In this document: piece by piece, positions 1-21,000 of the stretch
Layout of the letters: each line of letters opens with the position of its first letter
Position numbering within the stretch: position 1 is the stretch's first letter
Assembly: GCF_003073045.1 (NCBI RefSeq)
Contig: NC_037595.1
Span: 3,782,001 to 3,846,000, forward strand
Source: Pomacea canaliculata
Taxonomy: Eukaryota > Mollusca > Gastropoda > Architaenioglossa > Ampullariidae
Reading direction: 5' to 3'
Length of the DNA stretch: 64,000 bases
Program-made: the position numbers and the translations under genes
Notes under the pieces: generated by a model
What the model was told of the DNA's origin: nothing
Database searches by the model: none
The model's input: the letters and a program-made list of their open reading frames with translations, nothing else

Positions 1-3000
1 ATGCTTCTTTATAACGACTTGAAGCATCTCCCTTACACAATATTGTATAATTAAAAGAGTAATAATAAATTATATTGAAATAAATGTATACTCAATGCCA
101 GTGAAAAAGTAATGTCACATGTGCACCAGTCATTTAGTCTGTGTTAAATGTCCTATTTGTTGTTTGCTGACATACTGGTGGTGCTTGATGACATTCTAAA
201 TAAAACTGACATCATGAAAGAGATGTGAAATGTGGAGCTCACATAGGCGAAGTTCCTTTACACATCTTTATATTTTAAGTATTGATGTGTAAGAAGCTCT
301 GAGAAAATTAATCTTTCATAATATGTAACAATTTATCCTTTACGGTTTGTGTTCACATATATACAGTACATGTAGATTTATTTTTATTATTTAATTCATA
401 AAAACATTAATCAAAAATTCTCTTAGCAGATCACAGAGAAACAGTCACAATAATTTTGAAACTCATCGGCTACATTTATGATGTCTAAAAAAAGCAACTT
501 TCCTGTTTTGCACAAGTTCATTTTTCGTATAAAAAGATCTAATTATTTTCCTAATTTATTTCTTTAATAAACACACTAACGATACATTTTTATTATATAT
601 ATTTTCGAAAGGCATATTAATGCCGCACTGTGATTTATGTATATACCGAGAGAGAGATTCTAAAATCTTTTATGTAATTAGCAAGTAAGCTTTTCGAATT
701 TTTAAGCGAGATTGATTCAGATACAAAAATACAAACAAAGAATTCTTTTCAATGTATTTTGCATTATTGTTTTGAAAAATTGTTTTAAGCAATTGTTTTG
801 ATTGTCTGTAGAACATTCTGTAACATTTTTCTTTCCCGACTCGCATCTTTTCGCCCAAAATTATATTAAAAAAACTTTCGAGATGTATATGATACTGAAT
901 ATTTTTTAGATGAACCAAATTACATTTCGTGTTGAATATTTTGAGATGAACCAAATTATATTTCGTGCCCTTTCTGTTGTTTTGAGTTACATGTACATGG
1001 AGCGCGTTTTGCAACAGTAAGACCACTCGATGGTGAGTTCCGGTTAGTTAGCTTGATGTTTATCATGCATGACAAATGTTCACAGGACGTGGTGAGACAT
1101 ACCCCCAGCCAGTAAACGACCCAGCCCACTTGAAATCTTGCGGAGAAAAGATGTTTTGCTTGCTAAATCCTTCTGCATTGTGAAGCACAACAGGTACGAA
1201 CCGCCTCCAGACTTTCTCCCACAGACATTCCTGCGGATTCCACCAGAGTCTGCGAGACATCCCCGCCTGTGCAAACTGTCAGCATCTCTTCTTCATTTTA
1301 CTTTTTACAATTTTGCCCCTCCCTTCAATATCATGGCTGCCAATGCTTTCTCGTTTTATTCATTCCCCCGTGTTCCCTCTCTTTTTTAAATACTCTCGAA
1401 TTTCTTTTGGAGTGAGCGATGGATTTTGCCACACGGACTGCTCTTAATATTTGAATTTCATTTCTTTCTTAAGACGTTTGAAACTTCTGTCATTCTCTCT
1501 CAATTCGTCTCTGCTTATTTCTTCTCGTCTATCTTTCTTTTTCGTTATTTCTTCTACACAAGCACGCGCGGCTCGAAGACCTGCATGATTGACAATTTGT
1601 AAGTGTGTACGCGCGTGTGTGTACGTGTGTGTGTGTGGGTGCGAGTGCTTGCGTGTCTGTGAATCTCTATGTTAATGTGTATTTATGTCTGAAAGTGTGC
1701 ATCCAGGTGTGTGTAGGGGTGTGGGTGTGTGCGCGCGCATGCAGACATACGTGCGTGCGTGCATCTGTGTTCGTGGTCCTGACGGGCGTATACGTCACGT
1801 GACTCATTAAAGGGACACAACTCCCACCTGCTACCCACGGTGGTGGCTAAAAAAACTCCTCGGAAGAGCGCGCGGCACTTTGCATCGCCGTTGTCGGCGA
1901 CGTTTTCCTCGGCGCCTGCAACAAGATTTACACAAGAGGACGCGGTGACTGACAAGAATGACAGCCTCGCTCTCGCTGAGGTCGCCGCCTGGGCCCCCGA
2001 ACCCTCTCTTAATCCACTTTCCTGTTTCCCGGTGTTTTCCGAGAATGGAGTTTTTGACAAATTAGCTATCTGGTCACCTGCTCCCCGGCATTTTGTTTAT
2101 GAACTAGACTCGTGAAGTGGAGGTGTATATTACTTCAAAATCGTCAGCTTTATTAATTTTGAAAGGTCAGGATGGGCGGAGTCACCTGAAGTCGGAGACG
2201 CATCGTGGCAATAAAATATTGACTACCTGGGGAGGAGTGGGTGGGTAACGGGGTGGTAGTCAGTCGAAGTGGATTGTTTCAGGGAGATGAAAATGTGAGA
2301 AAGGTAATATAAAGAGCTTTAATAAGTTATCTGCGCCATCGTGAAAAAGACTTAGTGAAGTTCTACCTTTCAGTACTTTGTCAATTTTCCATGTACCCCA
2401 CATCCCCCGCCTCCCCCCTCCCCTTCTCCCTACCTCCACTCTCGACCTGACTAGTGGCGCGGCTGCAATAAGGACTAATTAATTTCCGGGCAGCACCCGC
2501 CTGTGTCGTCTGCTAACGATTAGTTTCGCTTTTCAGTGGCTGTCGCGGCGGGTCTTGAGTGACTGCAGCCTCAGCAGTTTCTGCCCCAAGTAGTTTGTCA
2601 TTTTTTGTGTTAATTTTGAGAAAAAACCTCCAATGAATTCTGTATCTAAATTTCTTACCTATATTTGAAACCTAGTATGTTTTACATCCCACAACCGTTA
2701 GATTAATTTTGAATGCAAAACACGATTTAAATTAGGTTTTAATTTTCCTCTATACTTCTCTCTCGCTTTTCCTCTTTATTGAGGTTCACATTAGTTGTCT
2801 GCTTGTCTATATGTTCTTTATCTGTTTGCCTCTGCTTGTTTTCGTCCCTTTTTTAGTTATTCGTCATTCTTTGGCATTTTAATTTTTTTTCCCCGCTTGA
2901 AAATATTTTTGAACACTTGCCCGTTTGAAACGTGTGAGTGATCTGAACTAAGCTTCCCATTTTTTTTCTTTTATACTTGATTTGGAATTTCGTTCTAAGG

Positions 3001-4600
3001 AGGCAAGTATAAAGGCTGCAATGATGTCAATCTAGACTGCTTTTCTCTTTGAAAAACTCATCCACAAAGTATGTGTGCTGGCAGATTTGTCATTGTCTGT
3101 AAAATGCTAACAGGATGAAACTTGGGAAAGACTTGCCTGCGATGAAAAACGACCTTTAAAGTGAATTTTTTTTTTTTTTAAATCACAGTGACGAGCTTAA
3201 GTCGGTTTGAACAGGAAAAGAGAAAACTGTCCGTTACCAGTATCTACCACGTGCAGTCACTCGAAGGGAAGAGTCCTGGGAAGAGTGAAGAAGGAAATTA
3301 TTCAACTTTGAGCGATGCAAGAATTAGGAGAGGAAGTTTGCTCCCCTACTCAGTCAGATTAGGACTGGTGGAATATGGGGTAGGCTTAATTCACTGTGAT
3401 TTCAAAACCCCCGCTGTGGGATAGCTGTCCTGAGCTCGTTTTTCTAATTGAAGGTGTGCTTTAAAAAAAAAAAATGGTGAGCTGACGAATGAGCAGAGAT
3501 TTCGGCGCCGCATAACTAACACGGGAGACAACTCTAATTTACCATAAAGCATCCGAACACGTGTCGACTGTTTGCACTTTCATAGCAGCCGTTCTTTGGA
3601 GTACTCTGCGGGAGACAAACACGCCCTTGGTCGTCTTTTTATAGTAGGGGGGAAAGTCAAGGGGGAAAGGCAGCTATTCCTCCTGTGGGTCTCTACAATG
3701 CGTCGACAATAGGATTTTTTTTTCACAGCCGCAAGTCACCCATCCCCTACACCCACCGTCGCCTGCCCCATCCTTCACGCACGGAAAAAAGCTGTTATCA
3801 GACCAGCGGAAGCCTCTAAGGCGTTGGGCATGCGTAGTTGGTGCTTCCGGGGCTTTGTTCCCAACCGGAGCCTGGGACGGTCCGCCCCAAATCTTTCGGT
3901 CACTGCGATTTCCCCTTCTTGCTTTAACGCCCCTCAGCATCAGCCTCCTCAGACCCGTGGTCACTATAACGACAAAAGCACCGATCGTTGTCACAATTCC
4001 CGGTCGTCTGCTCCAACGACAATTAGAGAGTGGGAAGAGACGAGAAGTCGTGATGCTTGGGCGTTGTCTGCACCATGTGCACCATTTCAGTTGGACTAGT
4101 TATTTGGTCGCTTGATTAGTTGTTTTGCATCCAGTATTTGGGGAGATTGTTTGTGACAATCACTTGGTTGGTTGCTTAGTTGATTGACTGATATCCATTA
4201 TATAGAATGTTTTGTTTTACATTGTTTTATTCAGTTTTTAAAGTTTTCAGTGAGTCTTTGCAGTGCTTAAAGATTATTTTCAAGAGTTTAGAAGAGAAAT
4301 GCACTGTGGCAGATTAGAGTTCACCAGTGACAGCAAATGACTGCTTTGTTCAAGTAAGCTTTCTTTTTAAAAGTTTCTTTTACTAAGTGCACAGACTTTG
4401 CTTCGGATTTTCTTTCCACCCTCGCCTCTTTCCACTCAGGCCGAATCAGAACTCAAACTGTATATTTCTTCACTCCAGTGAATGCTGAGCACTTAGAAAC
4501 AACCTGACTTGAGTGTTCACATTTCTTTTGTTGATTACAAGGAATCGAAAGAGATTTTCTGTGGTAATTATAAAGGTTATTAAGAGAGAAGGCTAATGTG
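1..4600. other. No gene assembled; AT-rich flank with a GT microsatellite
   Basis: No frame in this stretch shows a recognisable domain or a consistent exon chain. It holds a GT/GC microsatellite-like tract near 1600-1770, several poly-T/poly-A runs, and GC-richer islands near 1840-2050, 2400-2580 and 3500-4080. The island at 2400-2580 contains a TAATTA homeodomain-type core near 2477 and might be regulatory. Confidence 0.5.
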
Positions 4601-4619
4601 GCTGATCCTCGGCATATAA

Positions 4620-4910
4620 ATGGACTTGCAGACTGAGTTAACAGGATTCTCCGAAGACAGTGATGTGTTGAAAATTACTCGAAGGTTCCTGGCAGACTGG
4701 GAAAGAGCAATGGTGGATCTAGAGAAAGTGTGTGATGTGGACGAAGGAAGATGTTTCATCAATGTTCCAAGACTATCGGGATGGCGTTTTCCTCGATGGG
4801 CTATAATTTGTATGTTAACATCCCCAGCGTTTGTCAAAACCAAGTGTTTGATAAGTGCTGGTGATCAGTCTGTGGAGCTGGCAAGATATATATATAATAC
4901 AAATCCTTAA
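4620..4910 (+). other. Unidentified 96-codon open frame upstream of the SDR gene
   Basis: An ATG-initiated frame of 96 codons ends about 180 bases before SDR first exon A. Its first half is rich in charged residues and looks protein-like, but no domain is recognisable. I see no flanking splice sites that would connect it to the SDR gene. It may be a chance frame or a remnant exon. Confidence 0.15.
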
Positions 4911-5089
4911 CTCCTAAAAAAATAACATTTTTCTTGATCAAGCAAAAGAGTCTGGATAGTTCATCTCACCCACGCCTTACAACCCGCCCCCTGTCGGGGT
5001 AGACAAACACAAGTAAACTTCGTTATCTGCAAAGTATATTCAGGTCGCTTGCGTGTCCCGACTTTCTCATCCACACACCGCAGGTCGAG

Positions 5090-13909
<8,820 letters not shown>

Positions 13910-14274
13910 ATATCAGTATTCAGATACTGTAATCACAGTTTATCGAGCTCAAACCAAATGTGAGCTTAGTTCTTCTAGGTCTTTGTAAGAGAGGATTATT
14001 CAGATGGAAAATGACTACTGATTCCTTTACTCGGGTAATCCATGCCCCTTTGGATGATTTGATATGTGTTCACTTCTCACAAGTACTGTGAGGAATATAT
14101 CTCTAAGAGGGATTCATATTTTCCTATTTATCATCCAGCTTTATGATGGTAACTGCTTATGATTTATAATATTAATAAATATCTAAAAAGTGTATTCAAG
14201 GCTTTGTCACCATGTCTGTGCAATGCTTGAATGTAATATTTTTATGAATGGAGTTAAATTTCAATATGTTTGTA

Positions 14275-14280
14275 AATAAA
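14275..14280 (+). terminator. Polyadenylation signal of the SDR gene
   Basis: AATAAA lies 366 bases past the SDR stop codon and is followed by a T/G-rich stretch. It is the strongest poly(A) signal in the 3' flank and probably ends the transcript near 14295-14310. Confidence 0.6.
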
Positions 14281-14299
14281 TCTCATGTCATTCTGGGGG

Positions 14300-15230
14300 C
14301 TGGATTTATTGTTTGTGATGTGTTACTAAAGTTTTAGGTATCAGCAGAACACATTCATTCAAAGATAGCAATATTACAGCCACTGGCAGCTGCACATTAG
14401 ATGCTACTCCCCACCCCTAAAAAAAAAAAGCAAACCCAAAACAACATATACTTCTTAGACTCTATTTGTATTGTACACAATAGCACACAGTGCACCTTGA
14501 AATTTACTAAATCCACTGGTTAGTAACTGTCTTTAGGAAACAAAAGTTACTGAGTTGAATTATACAAACTCAGAACACCTAAGCAATGCACTGAACCATG
14601 CTATTGAACGGAGGCATCCATATTAAAATACTTCAAAGCTTCAGCTCCTCAGAATGTTGAATATCACAGTTATTGCCAGTCAGTTGGAAGAGAATAACAT
14701 GTGTTATGTATAATAATGATTAAAATTGGTCAGTGTGATCACAATTAAAAAAATGTATATATATGAATCACTGGACTAGCTGATATAGCTGCTAGTGGTG
14801 GATTAACTCCAGAACTACTTCTGCTTGGCTAGTTTAAGAAAGGTTTAAGCGTCAGCTGATTTGTTTACAGTATAGATCGAATTCAGGTATGCATGGTCCA
14901 GTGAAGAAGCTAATTTTTAAAACAACAGTGAACAATGCTAGATTTTTCTATTGCCCTAAGATCTTGCTTGTGAGATATGGATCCTGTGGATGGTCAAGCT
15001 GTTGACAGGCATTAGCTCCATAAGGAAAATGTATTTTGGAAAACGATTGTCAAGGTCTTCCTCTGGAGTGTGGAAAGAGGCCAGCAAAAAGGGAATTGCA
15101 TTAATCCAAGCATGAGAAAAGAAAGGAGAATCAGGGCTTAGGGTTAGTCAGTGGATTATTCCCCTCCTAAGCAGCCATTCCTGCAGTTGCAGTGAACAAG
15201 CTTACCGAAACCAAGAGGTTCTGTAACTCA
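14300..15230. other. Intergenic, no feature seen
   Basis: AT-rich DNA downstream of the SDR poly(A) signal. No open frame with a recognisable domain and no clear repeat was found. Confidence 0.5.
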
Positions 15231-15239
15231 CTTCTGTGC

Positions 15240-15770
15240 AACGTCTTCTTAATGCCACACTCCCACCTCCATGTGCACAAATCCTCTTTCACTCAGTCCT
15301 AACTAGTGTATCCGCAGAGTTCAGTGAAGCTACAGCTTTGGCAAAGAAACTTTTGCAGGAGGGATGTTCTGACCTGGGCACATCTATACCTGAACCCAGA
15401 GGGCATATGACAAAACAGACCATTGACTGGGTAGGATTTGTCGGTCACAATCTTGCAAATGGACTGAACGTAGAATGTGTCTACAGAGGGAAGGTCCCGC
15501 TCAGCTCTGCTAGCTGCGCGCATCACCCGGTTGTTGGACTTTCTGCTTGCGGGTAGTGTTGCCATACCAGATGGCAATTGAATATGTCAGTACACTATTA
15601 TTGCCCAAAAACTGGACCAGGATGCCTCTCTCGAAGCCAAACTTTTTCAGCTGACTCACAATGTAAAGTCGTTTTGATAATCGACACATTGTTCCTCTGA
15701 GAGGGTCAACCTTTTCAATGGCCTTACCGTTGATAATGATTGAAGGTACACTGTTGTTAAAGCGTACAAA
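15240..15770 (-). mobile_element. Decayed LINE reverse-transcriptase C-terminal fragment
   Basis: Read on the minus strand in shifting frames, the segment gives phrases typical of the region after the RT domain in CR1/L2-like LINEs. First comes LSKRLYIVSQLKKFGFERGI, then a SIAIWYGNTTRKQ block, then LPSVDTFYVQSI and finally HMPSGFRYRCAQVR. Stops and frameshifts break it, so it is a relic. It sits between the SDR and RING genes. Confidence 0.7.
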
Positions 15771-16084
15771 ATATGGGAATGCATTATTAGGGTTGAAGAA
15801 ATGATTGCTGTGTTATTATATTGTAACCTCATTGTCAGTCACAACATTAATTTGTTGATAAATGTGAAGTGTGTCTCTTTGACACAGAGATATTAGCTAT
15901 GTAGACAATCAGATATTATTCATTCCAAGTAATCAGTAAATAAAGACAAAAATGAGTTTCCATTGTAAATAACTCATGCTGGCATGTTGCAGAACAATAC
16001 ATAATGGCTCAAGACAACGTGGGATACTTGATGTTTATTTTTCTAATAAATTTGTATTCAGTAATTTTACTCTAATCTCATGTA

Positions 16085-16500
16085 TCATTTTATGTATATC
16101 AAATTGTAGCTGATGCCTATAATGTCTTCAGGAAAGTTTTCCATTGTCCAAGCTGCCATTTGAAAAAAGCGTATTTTGTGAGTTGCCTTCCTTGGCTCCT
16201 CCCTTGCCTTTTGCAAATTTTTTAGAATCTCTACAGCCTGTGAAACTGGACTGGCATTGTCTAATTTTTTCTTCCCTCAGCCTCTGTTTTGCTGCCTGGT
16301 GCCAGAGGTGATGGTGTTTAATTGTTGGTACACATTGGGTGAGACTGGGGCAGCATGCATGCAGCTGCTTCAGCAGTTTCTTCTGCACTGGCCCCCACAG
16401 AAGTGAGGAGAACTTTGATTTCTCCTGTCTCCTCTTTTGAAACAAGGAGTTCTTCAGAGGATTGCGAGGAGTCTGTTGATGCAAAACTCTGCAAATTAGA
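16085..16500 (-). pseudogene. Possible companion ORF relic of the Harbinger element
   Basis: On the minus strand, a splice-like acceptor (atttgcag, ending near 16496) opens a 116-codon frame ending at 16128. An overlapping frame gives AVEILKNLQKAREEPRK followed by FFQMAAWTMENFPED, loosely like the tail of MADF/BESS-type partner proteins. Divergent orientation from the transposase fits the two-gene layout of Harbinger elements. The evidence is weak and the frames are broken. Confidence 0.3.
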
Positions 16501-16594
16501 TAAAATATTTCAATAAATCTTGTAAATGCTTTGTACATGCAAATACGCTATAGATATACATATATATTATATTGCTAAAATGGGATGCTTTGTT

Positions 16595-17120
16595 GTTGCA
16601 GCTCCAAGTACTGAGTCAGAATGGTGACAAATTTCACAAGAATTTGCACAGCGGTGGAATCTGCCAAACTGCATATATACAATCATTATGATAATTGCCA
16701 TTCAATCTCATCGTCAACAAATTTTAATTATTTAAAATTCCACCGCATTGATCATTCTTCTGGCAGTTGTATAGATGCGAAATACAGATTTCTGTATTTT
16801 GACGTGGGAGCAAAGGGCAGGGTAGGTGATGCTGGTGTTTTCAGAGACAGTACTATATATAGCTGCTGCTTTTGAGAACAACACTCAATATTCCATTCTC
16901 GGCCTTAATATTGCTGTTCATATATTCTGGATGGGCAGTGTCGATCAGGCACAGATAGTTCTCCCAAAGAGTAACATGAGTACACATATCTTTTCTCCGA
17001 CTACATGGCCGTTATTTACACGAAGCCTACTGTGTTTAAGCATTCCGAATCCCTACAGCCAAATGTTGTCGGACTTTCCCAGAAATCACTGTTCTATAAA
17101 TAGAAACCTCGAGCCGTGTA
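16595..17120 (+). mobile_element. PIF/Harbinger transposase relic (HARBI1-like DDE nuclease)
   Basis: With frameshifts and an internal stop, the plus strand gives in order STESEW, EFAQRWNLPNCI, IAIQS, STALIILLAVV, DAKYRFLYFDVGAKGR and VGDAGVFRDSTIY. This is the order of the DDE_Tnp_4 core of Harbinger transposases, and the D of VGDAGVF is the likely second catalytic Asp. A probable acceptor (ttgttgcag) precedes the first block. Stops and frame changes show it is inactive. It lies just upstream of the RING gene's untranslated exon and could contribute promoter sequence. Confidence 0.75.
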
Positions 17121-17299
17121 CACAACTCTACGTCATAGCATGGTGGGCACGGTTTGGGTCGACCACCTAGCACTCATTCATATCTGCTTAAAGACGATTG
17201 TTTTTACTGCTCTGAGTCTGGTCTATGCTTTCTACGTGCATGGTGGCATAAAAGTTCTTAAGCCGAAGCGTTCAGCATTTTTGAAAGAATTATTTTATT

Positions 17300-17377
17300 A
17301 ACTTTAAGCATAGATCGAGTTTTGAGCGTCCAGTTGAGTCGGATAGAATTTTTCTCGGAGCATCTCCAGAGGAGAAC
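17300..17377 (+). other. Probable 5' untranslated exon of the RING gene
   Basis: A GAGAAC|GTGAGT donor at 17378 ends a non-coding exon candidate upstream of the first coding exon. The TSS is not defined by the sequence; the exon start given here is nominal. Confidence 0.5.
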
Positions 17378-17819
17378 GTGAGTTTATTTGTATTTTTACC
17401 GGTGTTTTGATGTTGTACGATGTTTTGGTTTGTCTGCCTGTTTTGTTGCGCTGATCCTAGTGTCATATTCTGAAAATCTTGGTGCTTTGCTACTCATTCG
17501 CGAAAAAAGAAAACGGACGATGTATATTAATCTATATTTTTGAATGCCAAATAACACAAGTACATACAGCAGAATACTAACTTCTAGTGTACTACTATTT
17601 CTGTATTATTATATGGTTTACATGTTTCCAGTCATTTAGAACATTATATTTTCCAGGCTGATATTATTTTGGCCATTGAAACACGTATAGTATATTTCAA
17701 GGCAAAGCATAGGGAATTGTAATTAATTAGAAATATTTAGCAGGTTCTTGAGTTTGGATGGGTATAAGTGACATGATTGCCAAGCACTGGTTGTGTATCA
17801 TGCACACACATAGGAAAAC

Positions 17820-17895
17820 TAATAATAATAATGCTTGTATAGCATGGACTCCCAGCACTTGGCTAGGCTAGCAGTGCTTTACATTGCCAGGCCAT
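17820..17895. repeat. Possible short interspersed repeat tail
   Basis: An (AAT)n run followed by tgcttgtatagcatgga and a palindromic ttggctaggctagcagtgct phrase resembles the tails of short interspersed repeats. It sits just before the first RING coding exon. The family is not identified. Confidence 0.3.
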
Positions 17896-18002
17896 AAATA
17901 TTATGAATACAGTTGAGACTGGAAGATATTCTATTTCTCACCCAACACACTCAAAAGACAAAATAATAAAATGTATTTTTACAGGAACTATACCTGTCAA
18001 GC

Positions 18003-21000
18003 ATGGGAGCATTTATTTCCATTTTGTTGGACTTGGCTACCACTGCCATCATCATGATTTTTCTTTGGTGCTTGGTTATGTGGGTGAGTAAATAGTGATA
18101 TATACATTTTTAATTTTTAAATATTTTTATGCTTTTAATTTTATTAAATACAATGCTTGAATTCCTTATTGATTGAAAAGAATTCTTCCTTTTTTATTCT
18201 GCAAACAGTTTAGAATGGTTCCATAAAGATATAGCACCTAAAGGGAAAGGGGTGGTCAAAGAAAAATTGCAATGCTTGTCCAGCAGGAAACCACAGTGGC
18301 ATGGCTTTGGCTATGAAGTCAATAATGAATCCAGATATGGGTCAGATTTGATGTCATCATGCACTCTGCATGTTAACTCACTTGCCCACTCTTTGGGAAA
18401 TTCTGACAATGTTCACATTTTTACAAAGTTGTGAATTTCAAACCATCCTAATTATATCCATTGAATATTTAGGAACAAAAGATCATATACAATTCTAACT
18501 AACTTAAACAGTCTTGCACTTTGTCACAATTTCCATCAGCATATCTTCATGTCATTAACTATAAAATCAATAAGCATTTCTTTTGCTAGTTAGTTTGTAA
18601 TGTCTTAAATATTTATTTTTTTCCTAAAGATGTGTTTGTCTTTGAATTTCAGATGTTTGACAGCTCACACACTGAGAATGAATCTTCTCCAGAAATTTTA
18701 CCATTGCAGTCTATGGAAGGTTTGTGCTGACTAGAAGAAAACTGCTGTAACAGATAATAATATATTAACACTTAGTAGAGTAGCCTGGTTAGTCTTCTGG
18801 CATCTATTGACAATTACAATCCCATGAGTAACTGGTTTTATTTAGGGAAAAGCTGAGAGGTCAGGAATATAAGATAGATATGTGGTGAGAGGGTAATAAA
18901 TTTGTGACAAATAATCAACTTCTTTATCACACTAGTATTAACAATATTGTAAATTTCACAGTTTGGCTTTCCTCTTCTAACAAAGTAGGACAAGAATAAG
19001 TTAGGACCTATCTGCTAAGTATGTTAAGTGTTTTAAAATTCACAGACTGTGATCTGTCGTGTGTCTTCAGTATTTTACTGTTCACTGTTCAGTAAACAAA
19101 ACTTGATTATGTCTGATGTTTTACTCTATCAACTATCATTCTGAGCTACTTAGTCAGATATTATAAAACTTTAAAAAGTTAGTTTTTCCTCAAGGACTGT
19201 CTGTCATCCAATAACTGCACTTGTAATTGTACTTGTTGACTGACTTTGTTATTACATAGAGTTTGCATCCACACAGGGAAACACTTTACAAATTCATTTA
19301 TTGTTAATGTTATTACTATTTCATTATTTTTAAGTAATAACACATGCCATCAAAAGAACATAGGAAGGTTTTATAAGTATGATGACATGACTGACTCCAT
19401 GTCTTTTGATCTTTTTTGTTTATGGCGTGGAATAACAGTTTTTGTCTGATAGAAAAGAACAAATGAAGGCTTTAAATGCTTGTAATATTTTTTCAATCAT
19501 CTTATACTTTAAACAAAGTAATTGATTAAATAATAAATAGCATTTTAATTTTGCTTAACAGACTTACAGGAGAGATTGCCAATACCTGTACAGTGCCAGG
19601 AGGACCTTGGTATGCTCAAAGTATTTTTATGTGATTTCTCTCTTAACTTCGTTTGTTAATGCATGAAATCAAGCTCTTTGCAATATTACAATGTGCCATA
19701 CTAATATTTTGACATTTGTGCTTTGCCTTGACTATCTATATAGCAGATATTTCTTGTTTTCTCCTGCACACTATGCTTTACTCCAACACGCAGTATGCTT
19801 ATGAAGAAACCTAACGTATTATTCAAAACAAGCATAACTTTAAAATCTTTATGTAACTATTATTCTTGTTTATTATTCCATTAAGTGTATTATAATTTTT
19901 GAAAATCTCCTTTCAGTGCAAAAATTTCCTGCCACAATATTTCACCTGCCTTTTTTAAATATAATTTTCCTTCTCCCCTGTTCCCCTTACCCCCAAACAC
20001 CCAGATGGTTCACATGCAAATCATTGTTTTTCTTATATAAAAGGACTTTCAGTTTTTTTTAAAGATGTTTAAAGAACTACAAAAATAAGGTCAACATTTC
20101 TTGCGTTATTCAGCTTTTTGGCTTTATAACCCTCTGATTGCAATCTGCTTTAGAGCTTTATCTTAAATTCTATTGAACTTTTCTGCAATTTTCTTTTATT
20201 CTGTGCAGGGTAAATATGGCCAGGTAAATATGAGTTCAAACTATTCTGTTTATTAAAAAAATCTTGAGGCATGTTCTAGTGAGGGAGTATAATAATAAAA
20301 ATAATAATAATTTTATTCAGCTTCAGTTTATTACTGTGTGCATGAACATGTATGTTTTGAATATGAATATGCACATTTTTCTTCTGAGTTTTCAGTAATC
20401 GCTTGTCAGATTCTGATTTTAGCTGCTTAAATATCATTTACTTTTGCACACTGTTTTAATGGACAGATGCCTTAGGTAGCCCTGGAACAAATGCATCAGT
20501 GTGTGATAGAGAGCAGAAATTTAACACAGGCCTCACTGAATCTACCTGCAAGGCGACCTGTGGATCTGATGATGGTGAACTACAGTCTCCTACAGTATCC
20601 CATGTATGAATTATTATCTGTTATTCGTCTGTTTTATTGGTATTTTAGTTTATCACAAGACATTGTTTAGCTTCTTCAGTGTTATTCACATATATTTAAC
20701 TTTGAACATTAGTTCTTTTGTTAATAATTTGTTTTTAAATAGTGTAGACATTTTAAAATAATTTTGAAATCATAACCCACCTTTTCCTGGTTCATTATTA
20801 AAAAATACTTGTTTTGAAAAGATGCAGAAGATTTTAATAATCTGTCCAGCTTTTTTTGTAAATGAGATATGTATTATTTTTTTATATGTGTGTATTTTGT
20901 CATATTTTTTTTATTTAATAAATCTATTCTTGTTGTACTCATCTTTTGCTTGGGGCTGAAGAGGGGTGGGTATCGTGAGCCATGTGGGAAGATTTTAATG

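Noticed and set aside
1605..2060. Overlapping open frames around the GT-rich tract
   Set aside because: Both strands are open across a GT/GC repeat; the peptides are repeat-driven with no domain.
20210..20223. Possible micro-exon in the RING gene (ggtaaatatggccag)
   Set aside because: Inclusion would introduce a TAA stop in the reading phase, whereas joining 19609 directly to 20467 keeps the frame.
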